From: Vitellaria paradoxa
Lineage: Eukaryota; Streptophyta; Magnoliopsida; Ericales; Sapotaceae
Length of the DNA: 64,000 nt
NCBI GenBank assembly: GCA_019916065.1
Contig: CM034241.1
Span: 25,228,340-25,292,339 of the forward strand
Direction of reading: 5' to 3'
The notes beneath the pieces are model-generated. The model searched no databases and was not told the origin of the DNA. It saw only the letters and a list, made by a program, of their open reading frames with translations. Numbering within the stretch: the first letter of the stretch is position 1; each line of letters opens with the position of its first letter. The translations under genes were made by a program, and so were the position numbers. Positions 36,253 to 47,984 of this stretch are shown one piece after another.

Positions 36253-38000
36253 CGTCACACCTCGAGTTTCACAACCCGAGTATGTGAATAAAAGAATACA
36301 TATTACACCATTTAATAACTTTTCCTGTCCTACACCAGAGTCATGCACACATTGTATGGAGCAATAAAAATAAAAATAAATAAATAAAACTAAATTTTAA
36401 ATTTAAATAAATGCCTTAGTCAAAGTCAACCAGGCAATAAGCTCCAAAAACTAAGCCCAAATATTCTCCCAAAGCTAGATAAAATAATTAATAATAACCC
36501 CACAAACAGAGGCTTATTACAATTCACTAAAAAAAAAAACAATTCACTAAAAACAATTCTCTAAAGAAAATTCTAATGTAATTAAATAAAAACAAATAAA
36601 TAAATTCCTAATTTCTAAGGTGAGTAGGTCATGCGCGTGACTCAAATTCATTACCTGCATCGCAAGCTGTAAGGGGTTTAGCACTAATACCACGTGTGCT
36701 CAGAACTCTAATAATATTAATAATATAAATGCAATATGTCCTAGCATGCTACTAAGTGAAATAATTATGCACAAGTAGTAATTTCAAACAAGAACTTCAA
36801 TTTATTTATTTATCTCTTTTCATTAACATTAATGGTGTTTTAGCACCAACTATTATATCAAAGAAAATTAATTTGATTTCAAGGTACTACTGCTTGGTTG
36901 TCTCATAGAAACAAGACCCAACTAATATACATCATTCCTTGATGTCTACTTGGTTGTCCCGTAGAAACAGGACCCAACCAATATACACCATCCTTTGGTA
37001 TCTACTTCCTAAGCTAAAGCTTTAGGAATATAATATGCCATCCTTAGGCACCTGCATCATTCGTAGGTTACTAGCCTACTAGACTCGATTACCATCCATG
37101 CGCGGGTTTCGGGACTCTCAACCATTGGGTACATATACCCGATATTTTCAGGACCCCTCAATCCAAATGAAACAATTTATTAAATTTCCCTTTTTTAATT
37201 CCACATTAAACAAAATTCTTTTCAATGAACGTTTAAATTTTATTAATCCTCAATTCACTAACACAGTAATTAAATATAAAATTTCTAAACAAGCAAAAAG
37301 GGCAATCATGTCGTTTAATTACATTAAAATAATTTAATAAATCAAGCAAATAATACATTGAATAATCACTAAGCACCAAAGTCAATATGCTATCAATCAA
37401 AAATAATGATTAGCATTAATTAATAAGTTTATATATATATTTATTTGTGTGTAAGTCTATATATATATATATGTAATCAAAGTTTCCTGCCAAGCCAAAC
37501 AATTTAATCCTACAACTCCATACTCTTTCACATTCATCAAGGCACTAAAAGACAAATCAATAATCAAATAAACAATTACAATTATCAAAGCATTCCTTCC
37601 AAACATACACGCAAGTCCGTAGATATATATATATTTGTTTCAAATTAAAGGCTTCAAACCTGTATCAATCACGTCCATCCCTTAAAAATATATATATATA
37701 TATATATATTTTTACACATGAAGACAAAATAGAAAGCAAATCAATACCGAATACAAAAGCTAATTAATACAGGTCACCTTCAATCACAAATAGAAATTGT
37801 TTCTGCAAGTGTTATATAAGAAATTAAGTCTATGTATATATATACATAATAGACATACACCATCAAGCACATCAATTAATGAATTCCGCCCCTTACCTTG
37901 ATTTAAGATTTTAGCTATATCCATAGATTTTTCACTATTATTTTATGCACATCGAGAAAAAAGGTAGAAAGTTATTCATTACAAAACTTAGGAAATTAGA
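36253..38000. repeat. LTR-like fragment inside the CACTA copy
   Basis: CGTCACACCTCGAGTTTCAC and following text resemble the start of the solo LTR at 18,090 (TGTCACGCCCCGAATCTCAC). A later word, CGGGTTTCGGGACTCTCAACC near 37,103, also has a counterpart at 18,985. The right end is not found and the border near 38,000 is approximate. Contains several (TA)n tracts, such as 37,689-37,710. Confidence 0.5.
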
Positions 38001-38039
38001 ATTCTGACACTTAGAAACTTAGAAAATCTATAAATTTTT

Positions 38040-39790
38040 GAAACCTAGAAACTTTAAACTTAAAACTTGAAACTTAACTGCCCAAACTGAGCAAACGAGC
38101 TCCGATATCCGTCAAACTTAAGGGGCACGATCTCTGGGCTGTTATGACCTACAAGAATGAACGGCGTGAGAATTCGACATCCGAGGTGCTTGTAATCATA
38201 AAAAATATGTTTAACTTGAAACTTGAAACTTAGAACTTGAAACTTAACCTCTAATGACCTAAACAAAGCAAACGGGCACCAATGCCCGTTAAATTCAAGG
38301 GGAATGATCTCTAGGCCCTTCCAACCTGCAGGAATGAGCGGTGTGGGAATTGGACACCCGGGGTACCCCTAATCCTAGAAAATAGGTTTAACCTTAAACT
38401 TTAAACTTAGAACTTGAAACATAGCCTCTAACAACCCAAACCGATAAGAAGGGCTCTGATGCTCATCAAACTCGAGGGGCACGATCTCTGAGCTATTAGT
38501 GACCTGCAAGAATAAATGGTGTAATAATTTGACACCTAGGGTGCCCATAGTCCTAGAAATAGGTTTAACTTGAAACGTTAAACTTAGAACTTGAAACTTA
38601 GCCTCTAACGGTCCAAACTGAGCAAATAGGCTTCGATGCCTGTCAAACTTAATAGGCACGATCTCTGGGCCATTAATGACCAATAGGAATGAACGGCACA
38701 AGAACCTGAGGTACCCATAATCCTAGAAAATAGGTTTAACTAGAAACTTAGCCTCTAACTGCCCAGACTAAGCAAACAGGCTCTGATACTCGTCAAAACT
38801 CAAGGGACATAATCTTCGGGCCCTTAATGATCTATAGGAATATGTGATGCACAAATCCAATAACTGGGGTGCCCGTAATTCTAGAAAATAGGTTTAACTT
38901 AAAACTCTAATCTTAGAACTTAAATCTTAGCCTCTAATTACCCAAACCGAGCAAACAGGCTCCGATGCCCATCAAATTCAACAGGCATAATCTCTGAGCC
39001 ATTAGTGACTTGTAGGAATGAACGGCGTGTGAATCTGACACCCGCGGTACCCGCATTCCTAGAAAATAAGTTTAACTTGAAACTTTAAACTTAGAACATA
39101 GCTTCTAACGGCCCAATCCGAGTAAACAAGCACCAATGCCTGTCAAACTCTAGAGGCGTGATCTCTGGGCCATTAGTGACCTATAAGAATGAATAGCGTG
39201 GGAATCTGACACTCAGAGTGCCCATAATCCTAGAAAATAAGTTTAACTTGAAACTTTAAACTTTAAACTTGAAACTTCCTCTAATGGCCCAAACTGAGCA
39301 AACTAGCTCTAATGCCCATCAAACTTGAGGGGCATGATCTCCGAGATATTAGTAACCTATAGGAATGAACGATTTAGAAATCGAACACCTGAGGTGTGTA
39401 TAATCCTATAAAATAGGTTTAAGTTGAAACTCTAAACTTAGAACTTGAAACTTAGCTTCTAATGGCTCAACCAAGCAAAAGGGCTCTGATGCCTATCAAA
39501 CTCAAGGGCATGATCTTTGGGCCATTAATGACTTGCAGGAATGAACGGTGCGAGAATCTAACAACCTATATGCCTGAAATCCTGGAAAATAGATTTAACT
39601 TGAAACTTTGAACTTACAACTTGATACTTAGCCTCTAACAGCTCAAACGGATTCCGATACCCATCAAACATAATTTAAGCATGATCTCCTAGCCGTTGGT
39701 GACTTGTATGAATGATCAACACGAGAATCCGACACCCAGGGTGCCTATAATCTTAGAAAATAAGTTTTAACTTGAAACTTTAAACTTACG
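38040..39790 (+). repeat. ~175-bp minisatellite, ten copies
   Basis: The unit contains GCAAACGGGCTCCGATGCCC, a CACGATCTCTGGGC-type word, GAATGAACGGCG and then TAGGTTTAACTTGAAACTT. The CACGATCTCTGGGC-type word recurs near 38,128, 38,303, 38,478, 38,655, 38,803, 38,983, 39,155, 39,330, 39,508 and 39,680: ten copies, mostly 172-180 bp apart. The same unit occurs about three times, inverted, at 56,340-56,850 inside the coding CACTA element, so the repeat belongs to this CACTA family. Confidence 0.85.
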
Positions 39791-40109
39791 TATATAGGTT
39801 AAAATATTTTAACTAGTTTTATTTATTTATATTTACAATTTTTTTATTAATGATATTAATTTTTGTTTCAAGTTGATTGGCCGGCACAGGAGCAAACATT
39901 TTATTTTCTATTTTTTCTTTTTTTCTTTTTAATTTTGTCAGACTTATTGTTTGCAATTCAAAACATTGTAATTTTATTAATATAAATTAGAACTTAGTTA
40001 TTAGTTTATATTTTTCTTGGGCTTATGATTTTAATTGTAGTTTTTAGTTTTATAAAATTTTGCAAAGCATGTACAGGTATAGGCATAGGCACAGAATCGG
40101 AAAAAAAAT

Positions 40110-40384
40110 TTAAAAAGACGTAATATTAGCGACTACCTAAGTAGTTGCTAAAAGTCCTTATGTAGTCACTAATAATTTAAAAAATTTGGATATCATGTGA
40201 TCGCTAAAAGGGGTGGCTATTGGCTAGCGACTCCACGTGGCGGTCGCTAAAAGTCATTAGCGACGAGCCTCTAGTGGCCAACCATTGGCAGTTGCATCGC
40301 AGTCACTAAAGGTTATTAGTGACCGTTTTATTTATCTTTAGTGACCGCTTTTGGTGATCACTAATAGTCCTAATTCTAATAGTG
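40110..40384 (+). repeat. CACTA family 1 subterminal repeats and right terminus
   Basis: Dense TAGCGACT / GCGGTCGCTAAAA / TAGTGACCG words on both strands up to the terminal TAATAGTG at 40,377-40,384. Confidence 0.75.
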
Positions 40385-40499
40385 TGAGCTTGAGCTCGAA
40401 TAGTTCACGAATACCTCAATTCGTTTCCACCTTACTTGTTATCCACAAACAATTCATATTCAATGCATTCTAGCCTTCAGTGTTTGCCAGAAGATAATA

Positions 40500-40622
40500 T
40501 CTTACTCAGAGAGATAATGAAAAGCAAAAATGGTAAGTAAGAGGGGGGAGAGGGAGAGAGAGAGAAAGAGAAGCAAATATGGTAAGTAAGAGGAGAGACA
40601 GAGAGAATGAGTAGAAGACAAA
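40500..40622. repeat. GA-rich duplication upstream of the MBD-like gene
   Basis: Two related ~50-bp units, AGCAAAAATGGTAAGTAAG and AGCAAATATGGTAAGTAAG, are each followed by a GA-rich run. GA-rich tracts are common in plant core promoters, so this may be part of the promoter. Confidence 0.5.
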
Positions 40623-40716
40623 CCCATCACGCAATCCACCCCCATCCTTAGGTAGTCGACAAAGGAATCACAACTGAAACCCTCATGACCTATGTGTTCT
40701 TTTCTTCTTCCTTTCC

Positions 40717-40724
40717 TATAAATA
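40717..40724 (+). promoter_or_regulatory. TATA box of the MBD-like gene
   Basis: TATAAATA lies in a C/T-rich context 61 bp upstream of the ATG at 40,785, leaving about 30 bp for a transcription start and a short GA-repeat leader. Position and sequence fit a plant TATA promoter; no expression evidence is available. Confidence 0.55.
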
Positions 40725-40784
40725 CCCTCTCTCCCTTTTCTAATTGTGTATTTAATACATATTATCTATAGAGAGAGAGAGAGA

Positions 40785-41961
40785 ATGTCTGAAAGGGTAC
40801 CCCTTGGATGGATTCTGGATCAAAAAGTCTTACGGGATGGAACTGTTAAGAAGGTCTTGGTTTGATTTATTTTGTACACACTACGTATATATATTTCTCC
40901 ATACATATAAGTATGTGCAATTGTCAACTTTTGGTTGTGATAGTTGATATACAAAATGAAGCCTTAATGCTTGCTCATTTAGTATTTTTATGAATCATTT
41001 TTGTTGTTGATTATATAAACTTCAATTTTAAGTAGCTATTCATGTTACAGTGCTATTTGATGTGCAGATCTTGTTCAGATCTGTGGTTTCAAGTTGTTAG
41101 AACTTTGATTTCATGACATATCTATATACATAATCTTATAAAATTTATTTATCTGCAACAAAATTTGTGGTGAAAACCGTTGCTTTGAGATGAGCATATA
41201 TATATATATATAGAAAAGTCCTTGAATTATGTGTATAAAATTTACTGCAAGACCGCAATAATTGATTTTTTCTTCTAACACGTTGGTTCTCATCTAGTTC
41301 TATCACAACCTAGCCACCGGACAAAGATTTGAGGCCAAAGAAGATTTGGACCGTTATGAGAATTATCGGCAAAATATTCATCCCCATTTAGAGGGTAAAG
41401 ATAATTTCTTAATTAGTTTGTTACATATATTTATTGATTTTTTTACGAAGTCAATTTTTTTTTGGTTTTCTATTGTCTTAGATGACTTTTTTTTTTTTTT
41501 TTTTGTTATGAGTAATTTCATTTTAACTTATATTAGTATTGCATTCAGCGTTTAACCGTGTTTATGTCGTGAACGGAAATTATCTAGAGCGTCCATGGGA
41601 AACGGGTAAGCGATATATTTAATTAATTACTTTCTTTGATAAGAAATTAAGAATATAATTGCATCTAATCACTAACACCATACATCACAAATAAAATTAC
41701 TCATTTGAAATCATTAAGGTTTCTAGTTGGTTGACAGCCTAATAACTAGCCTTAATTTTTTAAATTATTCCCAATATTACTGATCTTGGCGTGCATTACT
41801 TGCTACTACGTGCTATAGATCCACAGTACAACTTACATGACTATATGCAAGGTCGTGTTGGAAAGCTTAAAGACAAAGAAACTAGCTGCGTTATGGAAGT
41901 CGATGAAATGCCCGCAAAGGTAAAGAAAGGAAATGGCAAAGGCAAAGAGAAGAAGAAGTGA
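40785..41961 (+). CDS. Small four-exon protein with MBD-like N-terminus
   Basis: Exons 40,785-40,853, 41,298-41,394, 41,549-41,605 and 41,819-41,961 join in phase (0, 1, 1) to a 121-residue protein without internal stops. Exon 1 could instead end at 40,859, adding two residues. The N-terminal 45 residues, with VPLGWILDQKVLRDGTVKK followed by FYHNLATGQRFEAKEDLDRY, follow the methyl-CpG-binding-domain pattern (P-x-GW, basic strand, TG-x-x-F-x-x-K, RY). The rest is Tyr/Asn-rich, then ends in a Lys/Gly tail (KKGNGKGKEKKK) that could target the nucleus or contact nucleic acid. A TATA box and GA-rich leader precede it. It has no transposon motif and appears undamaged, so it is the best candidate for a host gene here. 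DNA binding or methyl-CpG recognition is inference; a lineage-specific paralogue or gene fragment is possible. Confidence 0.6.
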
Positions 41962-42059
41962 TCAAAGAGATGATGCAAGAAGCGAAAAAAACAAAAATAA
42001 AAAAATTTATGGTTAATTCCTTATGTTTGCGTTATTCTAACTGCTTGTTTTCTTGTGTT

Positions 42060-42230
42060 TTTAGGTTGTGCATGTGATGGTAGTTTGTTTTATGGGAAGT
42101 TAGACTCATTTGAGTCTAAATGGTTTGAATGGTTGTTTTCTTATTTGTTTAGGTTATGCTTTACTGGTAGTTTATTTTATGAGAAGTGTGGACTCTCTCT
42201 CTCTCTCTCTATATATATGAGTCTAAATGA
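42060..42230 (+). repeat. Direct duplication in the probable 3' UTR
   Basis: GGTAGTTTGTTTTATGGGAAG...GAGTCTAAATGG is repeated about 100 bp later as GGTAGTTTATTTTATGAGAAG...GAGTCTAAATGA, with a (CT)n run before the second GAGTCTAAAT. It lies 100-270 bp after the stop codon. Confidence 0.6.
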
Positions 42231-42329
42231 TATGACTAAATTTAGTTTTTTTTTTTTTCCTACTCCTCCATTAGATTTTTGTAAAACCATTTTCGATTAT
42301 GTCTTTTATATTTCTCAATCTTGAAACCT

Positions 42330-43171
42330 TGTTTATTTGACATATGACATCATTTATTGGATTCGTTGTTGAGTGTATTAGCGAATCAATATGTTTGAAA
42401 CTTATTATTCAATCTTTAGGTTGCGTTTTTGAGGAATTAGTGAGGAAAATTAAAAGAAAGGGAAAAAAAAGATAAATAAAAAAAGATTTAAGAAAGAAAT
42501 GAAATAAAAATTTAAAATATTATAATTTTATTTGAATCAATTTAAAAATATAATAAAATCGATTATATTTATCAATTAATTAATTTTTAATTTCTCAAAT
42601 TTTTTACATTTTTTTATTTTCATCACAAATTAAATATAATAAATGATTTTGAATTCTTCCCTCTTTCTCTTCCTTTTGATAAATCCTTAGTCCAGCATAA
42701 CTCTTTCCTTTGCAACAATACTGTAAGTCAGATTTTGAGGACTCCAAGAGAAACAGAAAAAAGTGGCTTGCATTTGTAGGCAATGAGACAGAATGCCATT
42801 AATTTGCTATGAAAATTAAAAATTAATGAACATGGGTAACAAGCAACAATATTAACTCTACAAGAAACTAGCCAGGACTGCTCCAAAATTTTAATGGAGG
42901 TGACGAAGTGCTAAAATTCAGTGTAGGACTGGCAAATATAAAATATTTATAGATTCTGTTACAAAATTTGAAAATTTAAAAAAAAATAAATAATTTATGA
43001 TTTCTTTTTTTTTTTTTTTTACTTTTGCACTAGTATAATTAAAAAATAATGTATACTGACATAATTTTATATTACTAATTAAATTATACAAATAACTTTT
43101 TTATAATTTTCATTTCATTTAAAATAAAAAAATTAACAAAAATCACACAAAATTTTTGGTGTACGTATATA
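42330..43171. other. AT-rich intergenic sequence
   Basis: No gene, RNA or bounded element seen. Confidence 0.5.
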
Positions 43172-44819
43172 TCTATATCTTATTATATATATATAAAGTA
43201 GAGTCTGGCGACGCCGCTATATCACATAGGACTAAATTTACGCTATGGTCGTGACACGTGACACCTAATTATAATTATTTTGTACCATGTATAACTTAAC
43301 TTATGCTACGGTTGTGACACATGTATTGTTGTGGCACGTCGCACTTAATTATAGTTATCTCAATTATCTTATACAGAAATTAGTATTTTATATAATTACT
43401 ACTTATTTATAATTTTTAACTTTATTCAAACTAGAATGTTTATGGATATTTCTTGATATTTTTATTTAATTTACACTTCTATTTATCATATAACTTCTTA
43501 TTTTTTTATTTTTATTTAAAACATATTCTTATTTTCTATTTTTTTCATATTTTAATAAATTATTATTTAAAACATTATAAATATTATTATTGTTATTAAA
43601 CAAGATAATGCAAAAAATATTTATCCTGCTAAATAAAAATTTTAATGATAAATATTATTATTATTAAACAAAATAACATAAAAAATAATTAACCTGTTAA
43701 ATAAAGATTTTAATTTATTAACATAATTTATAATTATAACTATCTTAATTTATAATTATGCAATTTAAATGAAATTAGCATTGTACATAATTATCTCTCA
43801 TTTTTAATTTTATTCAAATTAGAATATTCGCAGATATCACTTGATACTTTTATTTAATATTCTGTTTAATTATCATATAATTTTTTATTTTTATTTTTAT
43901 AATTTAATAAATTTTTATTTAAAAAATATTAAATATAATATTATTATTAAATAAACTAATGCAAAAAATAATTAACTTGTTAAATAAAGATTTTAATTTA
44001 TTAATAAGTAACATGCCCTTTATTATTTTTATCATTAGGCAAAATAAATAATATATCTTAAATCAAATTGTAATATTATTTATTAAAATTATATATATTG
44101 TAATATTATTTATTAAAAAAGAATAAAATAATATTATAAATTAAAAATAAAAATGACAATGAATAAATCAATCTAATTGAAGTGCCACTCAAACTTTTTT
44201 TGAATTTGGACTTTTAATTCGATCAAAATAATATTCTAATGGGAATAAAATAGAAATTAAAAATAGTATTCTAATCTAAATAGAATAGGATTCTTCTAAA
44301 TGCAAAACCTATAAATAGATATAAAGTTTTCTTTTTTCTCAAATTTCTTGAAAACTTTTTATTACAATAATTTTCTCTTCAACTTTGCGGTTTGCTAGAT
44401 ACGTACTTAAATTTTAATTTTTTTAAAATTTTTATATTTAACTAATATGTATTTTAATTATAAGTTTTTATATGTAATTAATATATATATACACACACAT
44501 TGTGGTAGGAAGAGTAGAAACAATAATTATAAAAATTCTTTAATTATATGAGTAGGTATTGTTATTCTTCAACCATTTTGATTTTTTTCTTTTATTTTTA
44601 TTTATTAAATTTTAAATTCAATCAAACTGATAATATTGATGATATCAATATTTTAATTTGTTTTACATTTACTAACTATTTGATTAAATTTGCATAAACA
44701 ATAATATATATTACTTTTAAATATATTTTCATAACTTAACTATTTTAACATATAATAATACTCTCAATTTAATCATATAAATATAGTAAATTCATGCATC
44801 GCACGGGTCATATCACTAA
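43172..44819 (+). mobile_element. Helitron, non-autonomous, 1.65 kb
   Basis: The 5' end TCTATATCTTATTATATATA followed by TAAAGTAGAGTC and the 3' end ...ATGCATCGCACGGGTCATATCACTAA have plant Helitron form: 5' TC, 3' CTRR (CTAA) and a GC hairpin 10-20 bp before the end. The left hairpin arm (TTCATGC) has decayed from CCCGTGC by transitions. The element sits between A and T, as Helitrons do, and has no terminal inverted repeat. An internal ~390-bp duplication is visible (ATTCAAACTAGAATGTTTAT near 43,426 and ATTCAAATTAGAATATTCGC near 43,813). No Rep/helicase gene. Confidence 0.65.
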
Positions 44820-45801
44820 TATATTACTAAAAGAATATTTTTCTTTCTTCTCTTCTCCTTCATCCTAAACCTATGTGATATACTTCAATACTCTCCATTC
44901 TTTAGATACTCTCTTCTCATTCATTCACAAAGAATTGATTTTTTTTTTTATCTTACATCGATAAATGAATAGAACATTACTTTTTCTTTTGTGTATAAAG
45001 CTATGAGAATTGTGGCAAATGATCTTTATTAATGTGAAAACTCATAAATTCATAAAATGAACCTATTTGCTTATTGGTTCATTATACTTGGACCCATTTA
45101 CTTATTATTTTGTTACAGTTATAAAATTTGTATCTAAATATTAATTTAGAAAATTACCGAATATTACTTAAATTTAAAAAAATTAATATATTTTAAATTT
45201 AAAAGCATAAAAAAATGTCTAAATGTTAACACTAATAAAAATACCTAGATATTAATTAGGTTTAGGAATAATAGCTTTATAAAAATTTAAATTTGTCACT
45301 GTTGACAATTAGGTTGAATTTATTTTAATAATATTTTTAATTTAAGTTAATAATTAAAAATAGAAGTGCATATTAAAATTTTGACAAATGTTTTAAAATA
45401 AAAAAAAAAAGATTATCTCGATTAAGTAGATTTGAGATTTAATATATATTTTAGAGTGAAATTAGATTTTTAGAATTAAGTTAGATTGAGATTTGATAAA
45501 ATATAAATTTTTAATACTCATATAAAAATGTACTTTTAATTAACTCGATCTACTTATTAAAATTGAAATTGACATAAATAAAAAAATATAAATATAAAAA
45601 ATAATTAAATAACTATCATTAGAAATTACATAACTTTATTAAAATTATTTTATATATAGATAAAGTTAAGTTGGCACACACACGCAAGTCTTTTGTTAAA
45701 TTTTTATTTTAATTAAAATAAAATTATAAAAATATTAGTAAAAGTGATTCAAATAATAAATAATAAACTATTAATACTATTTGATCAATAATAATTAGTA
45801 A
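44820..45801. other. AT-rich intergenic sequence
   Basis: No gene seen. The part at about 45,670-45,800 (TTTTGTTAAATTTTTATTTTA...AAATAATAAATAATAA) recurs at about 46,640-46,780 and, inverted, near 51,830-51,930. Confidence 0.45.
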
Positions 45802-46182
45802 GGGTGTGTTTGGAGGCCCAAAAAAATCAAAAGTTAAAATTTTTTTGGAGTTTGGAGTGTAAAAGGATATTTTGAAATGATAGGTGGATATTTGTATTTG
45901 ATTTGATATAAAATTATTAAAAAATATATAAAGTAACACGTGACACAATTTTAGTAAAGAATTTTAAAAATTTTTGAAATTTTGTGAAACTTTTTGTCAC
46001 AAATGTCAGTTCAACTTTTAAAAAAATCTAGTAAAGCACATTGGAACGCACCATTTTAATTTGTTCTAATGGATTTTAATAAATTTTTTAAAAAAGTTGA
46101 AATTTTTTAGAGTTTGAAAGAGATAAAATTTTTAAATTCTTTTTTAAAATTTTTAAACTTTTATGATGCTCCAAACGGCACC
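45802..46182. mobile_element. Tourist-like MITE (PIF/Harbinger type)
   Basis: Terminal inverted repeats GGGTGTGTTTGGAG and (reverse complement of the right end) GGTGCCGTTTGGAG are bounded on both sides by TAA (45,799-45,801 and 46,183-46,185), the 3-bp TWA duplication of this superfamily. 381 bp, non-coding. Confidence 0.75.
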
Positions 46183-46450
46183 TAAGGAGCAGTTTACCGA
46201 TCTTTTCGCTCCAACGATCAATTGAGAAAAGATAAAAAAAATTGTTAAAGCGACTATGTTTTTTTTTTCACTTTCGTGCAATAGTCTCTCACAATTTTGA
46301 GTGGGAATGAGTAGGGGAAAAAAGTGAGGATAATCAGTTTTAACTCGCTTTGACATAATCAAATTTGCGTTATTTTAGTTGTGACGACTAACATATTTTA
46401 GTAGTCAATGTGTGTAGAATTTACCTGAAAGTCCTATAAATTAACTATTG

Positions 46451-46593
46451 GTGGCGTTTGAAAAACTAAATTCCATTAAAAGTTATAAAAAAATATATAA
46501 AAATTTATCAATTTTTTTAATTTACCTAATTCAATTTCATCACGTATCACTTTTATATCAATTTTTTTTTCTTTTATTTCATCCAAACACCAC
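46451..46593. mobile_element. Short Tourist-like MITE candidate
   Basis: TGGTGGCGTTTGAAAAAC at the left and CATCCAAACACCAC at the right are inverted (GTGGYGTTTG). No duplication could be confirmed. Confidence 0.4.
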
Positions 46594-46858
46594 TTTATGA
46601 ATAAAAGAAAAAATTTTATACTCTTGATAAATGAACCAAAATATATACACTACACGTGTGATTTTTGTTAAAATTTTATTTAAATTAAAATGAAAATATA
46701 AAAATAGTAAAAAGTGGCTCAAATAATAAATAATAAATGATAAGTGATTAAGAATATTTAAGTAGATAATAACTAATTCGGAAACATTTTGAAAAAATAG
46801 AATTGTTGCAAAAGTACTAAATAGTTGAAGGGTGCTTAAAGAAATAAAAATATGAAGA

Positions 46859-47100
46859 GTAAATTACACTTAGATCCCGTGAACATTAAACTAATTACAC
46901 ATAAACATCTTAAACATTTAAACTTTACACTTAGACCCCTTATTCCCAAATACTTATAACATTTAGATGCTTCCGTTAGTTTTTCCGTTAACTACCTTGT
47001 AAAAAAATAAAAATGCTCATGTCCCGTCAGTAAAACTTGAGGGATTTACATGTAATTAATTTAGTGTTCAAGGGTCTAGGTATAATTTATTTTTATTAAA
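46859..47100. repeat. Mutator-like MITE arm pair, decayed
   Basis: GTAAATTACACTTAGATCCC at the left pairs with the reverse complement of the right end (ATAAATTATACCTAGACCCT). Both continue into matching inner text: GTGAACATTAAACTAATTACA versus TTGAACACTAAATTAATTACA. Target duplications are not recognisable. Confidence 0.6.
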
Positions 47101-47984
47101 ATAGTTTATTTTATTAAAATATTTTATTAAATTATATTAATTTTATTAACTCTAATAATAATTTATTATTAAATTAATTTATAATGATATATTTTATTAA
47201 AACCAATTATTATTAAAAATAAATATTTATAACATTAAATTATTTAATTTAAATATATTTCATTAAATTAATTATTCAAATAAATTTTAAATATATTTTA
47301 TTGAAATCAATTAATTTATTTTTTTAATAAATTTATATATTTTATTTAGATAAAATTAATTACTGTAAATAAAATTATATCGCCATACATATTTATGTTT
47401 TTATTTATGTTTTAATAAAATTATATATTTATGTTTTTAGAAATACCCAAAAAATACTTTTCAACTGGGTATAGCAAAAATGATTGTTCTACAAATGTTT
47501 TTATCTAAAAATTTATTTTTTTAATTATATCCACCCTTAATGTATTGAACTAATATTTCAAACTATTGTTTCTTAAAAATCTACTCTCACTAATACAAAA
47601 TTTTCAAATTATTTTAATTACTTAATTAAATATTTTTTCTCATTTTAATTTTATTTTTAATTATATGATTAAAACTGTGTCAAATAAAAAATTAAATTAA
47701 ATTAAAAAAGACTTTGCATTTAAAAAATTTTAAAATAATTAATGTTTTTAATTTTTACTATTTAATTATTTTTAAATATATTTATTCGATCAAACTCAAT
47801 TTAAGTGGAGGATTTTTTTAAAAAATTAGTAATTTTAATGATTAAAATTAAAAAAAATTACTTTTCAATACCAAGAAAGTTATAATTAATTATAGAAATT
47901 TTAATGATATTATACAAAAGAAGATTTAGCAAAATAAAATTTTATGAGTTTTAATGTTTGCTTTTTGTATAAATAATCTATATA
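47101..47984. other. AT-rich tract
   Basis: No gene. The first 320 bp resemble the interior of the foldback element at 24.4-25.3 kb. Confidence 0.4.

Larger units (their letters stand above)
36203..40384 (+). mobile_element. CACTA family 1, non-coding copy
   Basis: The left end CACTCTTAAAATTCGGGCGACC and the right end ...CTAATTCTAATAGTG (reverse complement CACTATTAGAATTAGG) are terminal inverted repeats related to CACTAGTAGAAAAAAG at 55,599. TAGCGACC-type subterminal repeats fill 40,110-40,384, and a short set follows the left end. There is no transposase or accessory gene: the interior is an LTR-like piece and a minisatellite. A 3-bp duplication is not evident (CTA versus TGA). Confidence 0.7.
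35789..40433. mobile_element. Mutator-like element with perfect 9-bp duplication, host of a CACTA insertion
   Basis: ACTTGTTAT occurs immediately outside both ends (35,780-35,788 and 40,434-40,442). The left terminus TCGGAGTAGAAACAAGTC and the reverse complement of the right terminus (AAGGTGGAAACGAATTGAGG) are imperfect inverted repeats. The body, 35,789-36,202 plus 40,385-40,433, is packed with GAGCTCG/GAGCTTGA words. Without the inner CACTA it would be about 460 bp. It has no coding capacity. Confidence 0.75.

Noticed and set aside
38040..39790. CRISPR-like array
   Set aside because: The units are whole-length tandem repeats of about 175 bp without spacers, in a plant transposon.
40546..40784. 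GA repeats as a separate element
   Set aside because: Better explained as promoter and leader sequence of the adjacent gene; no element borders.
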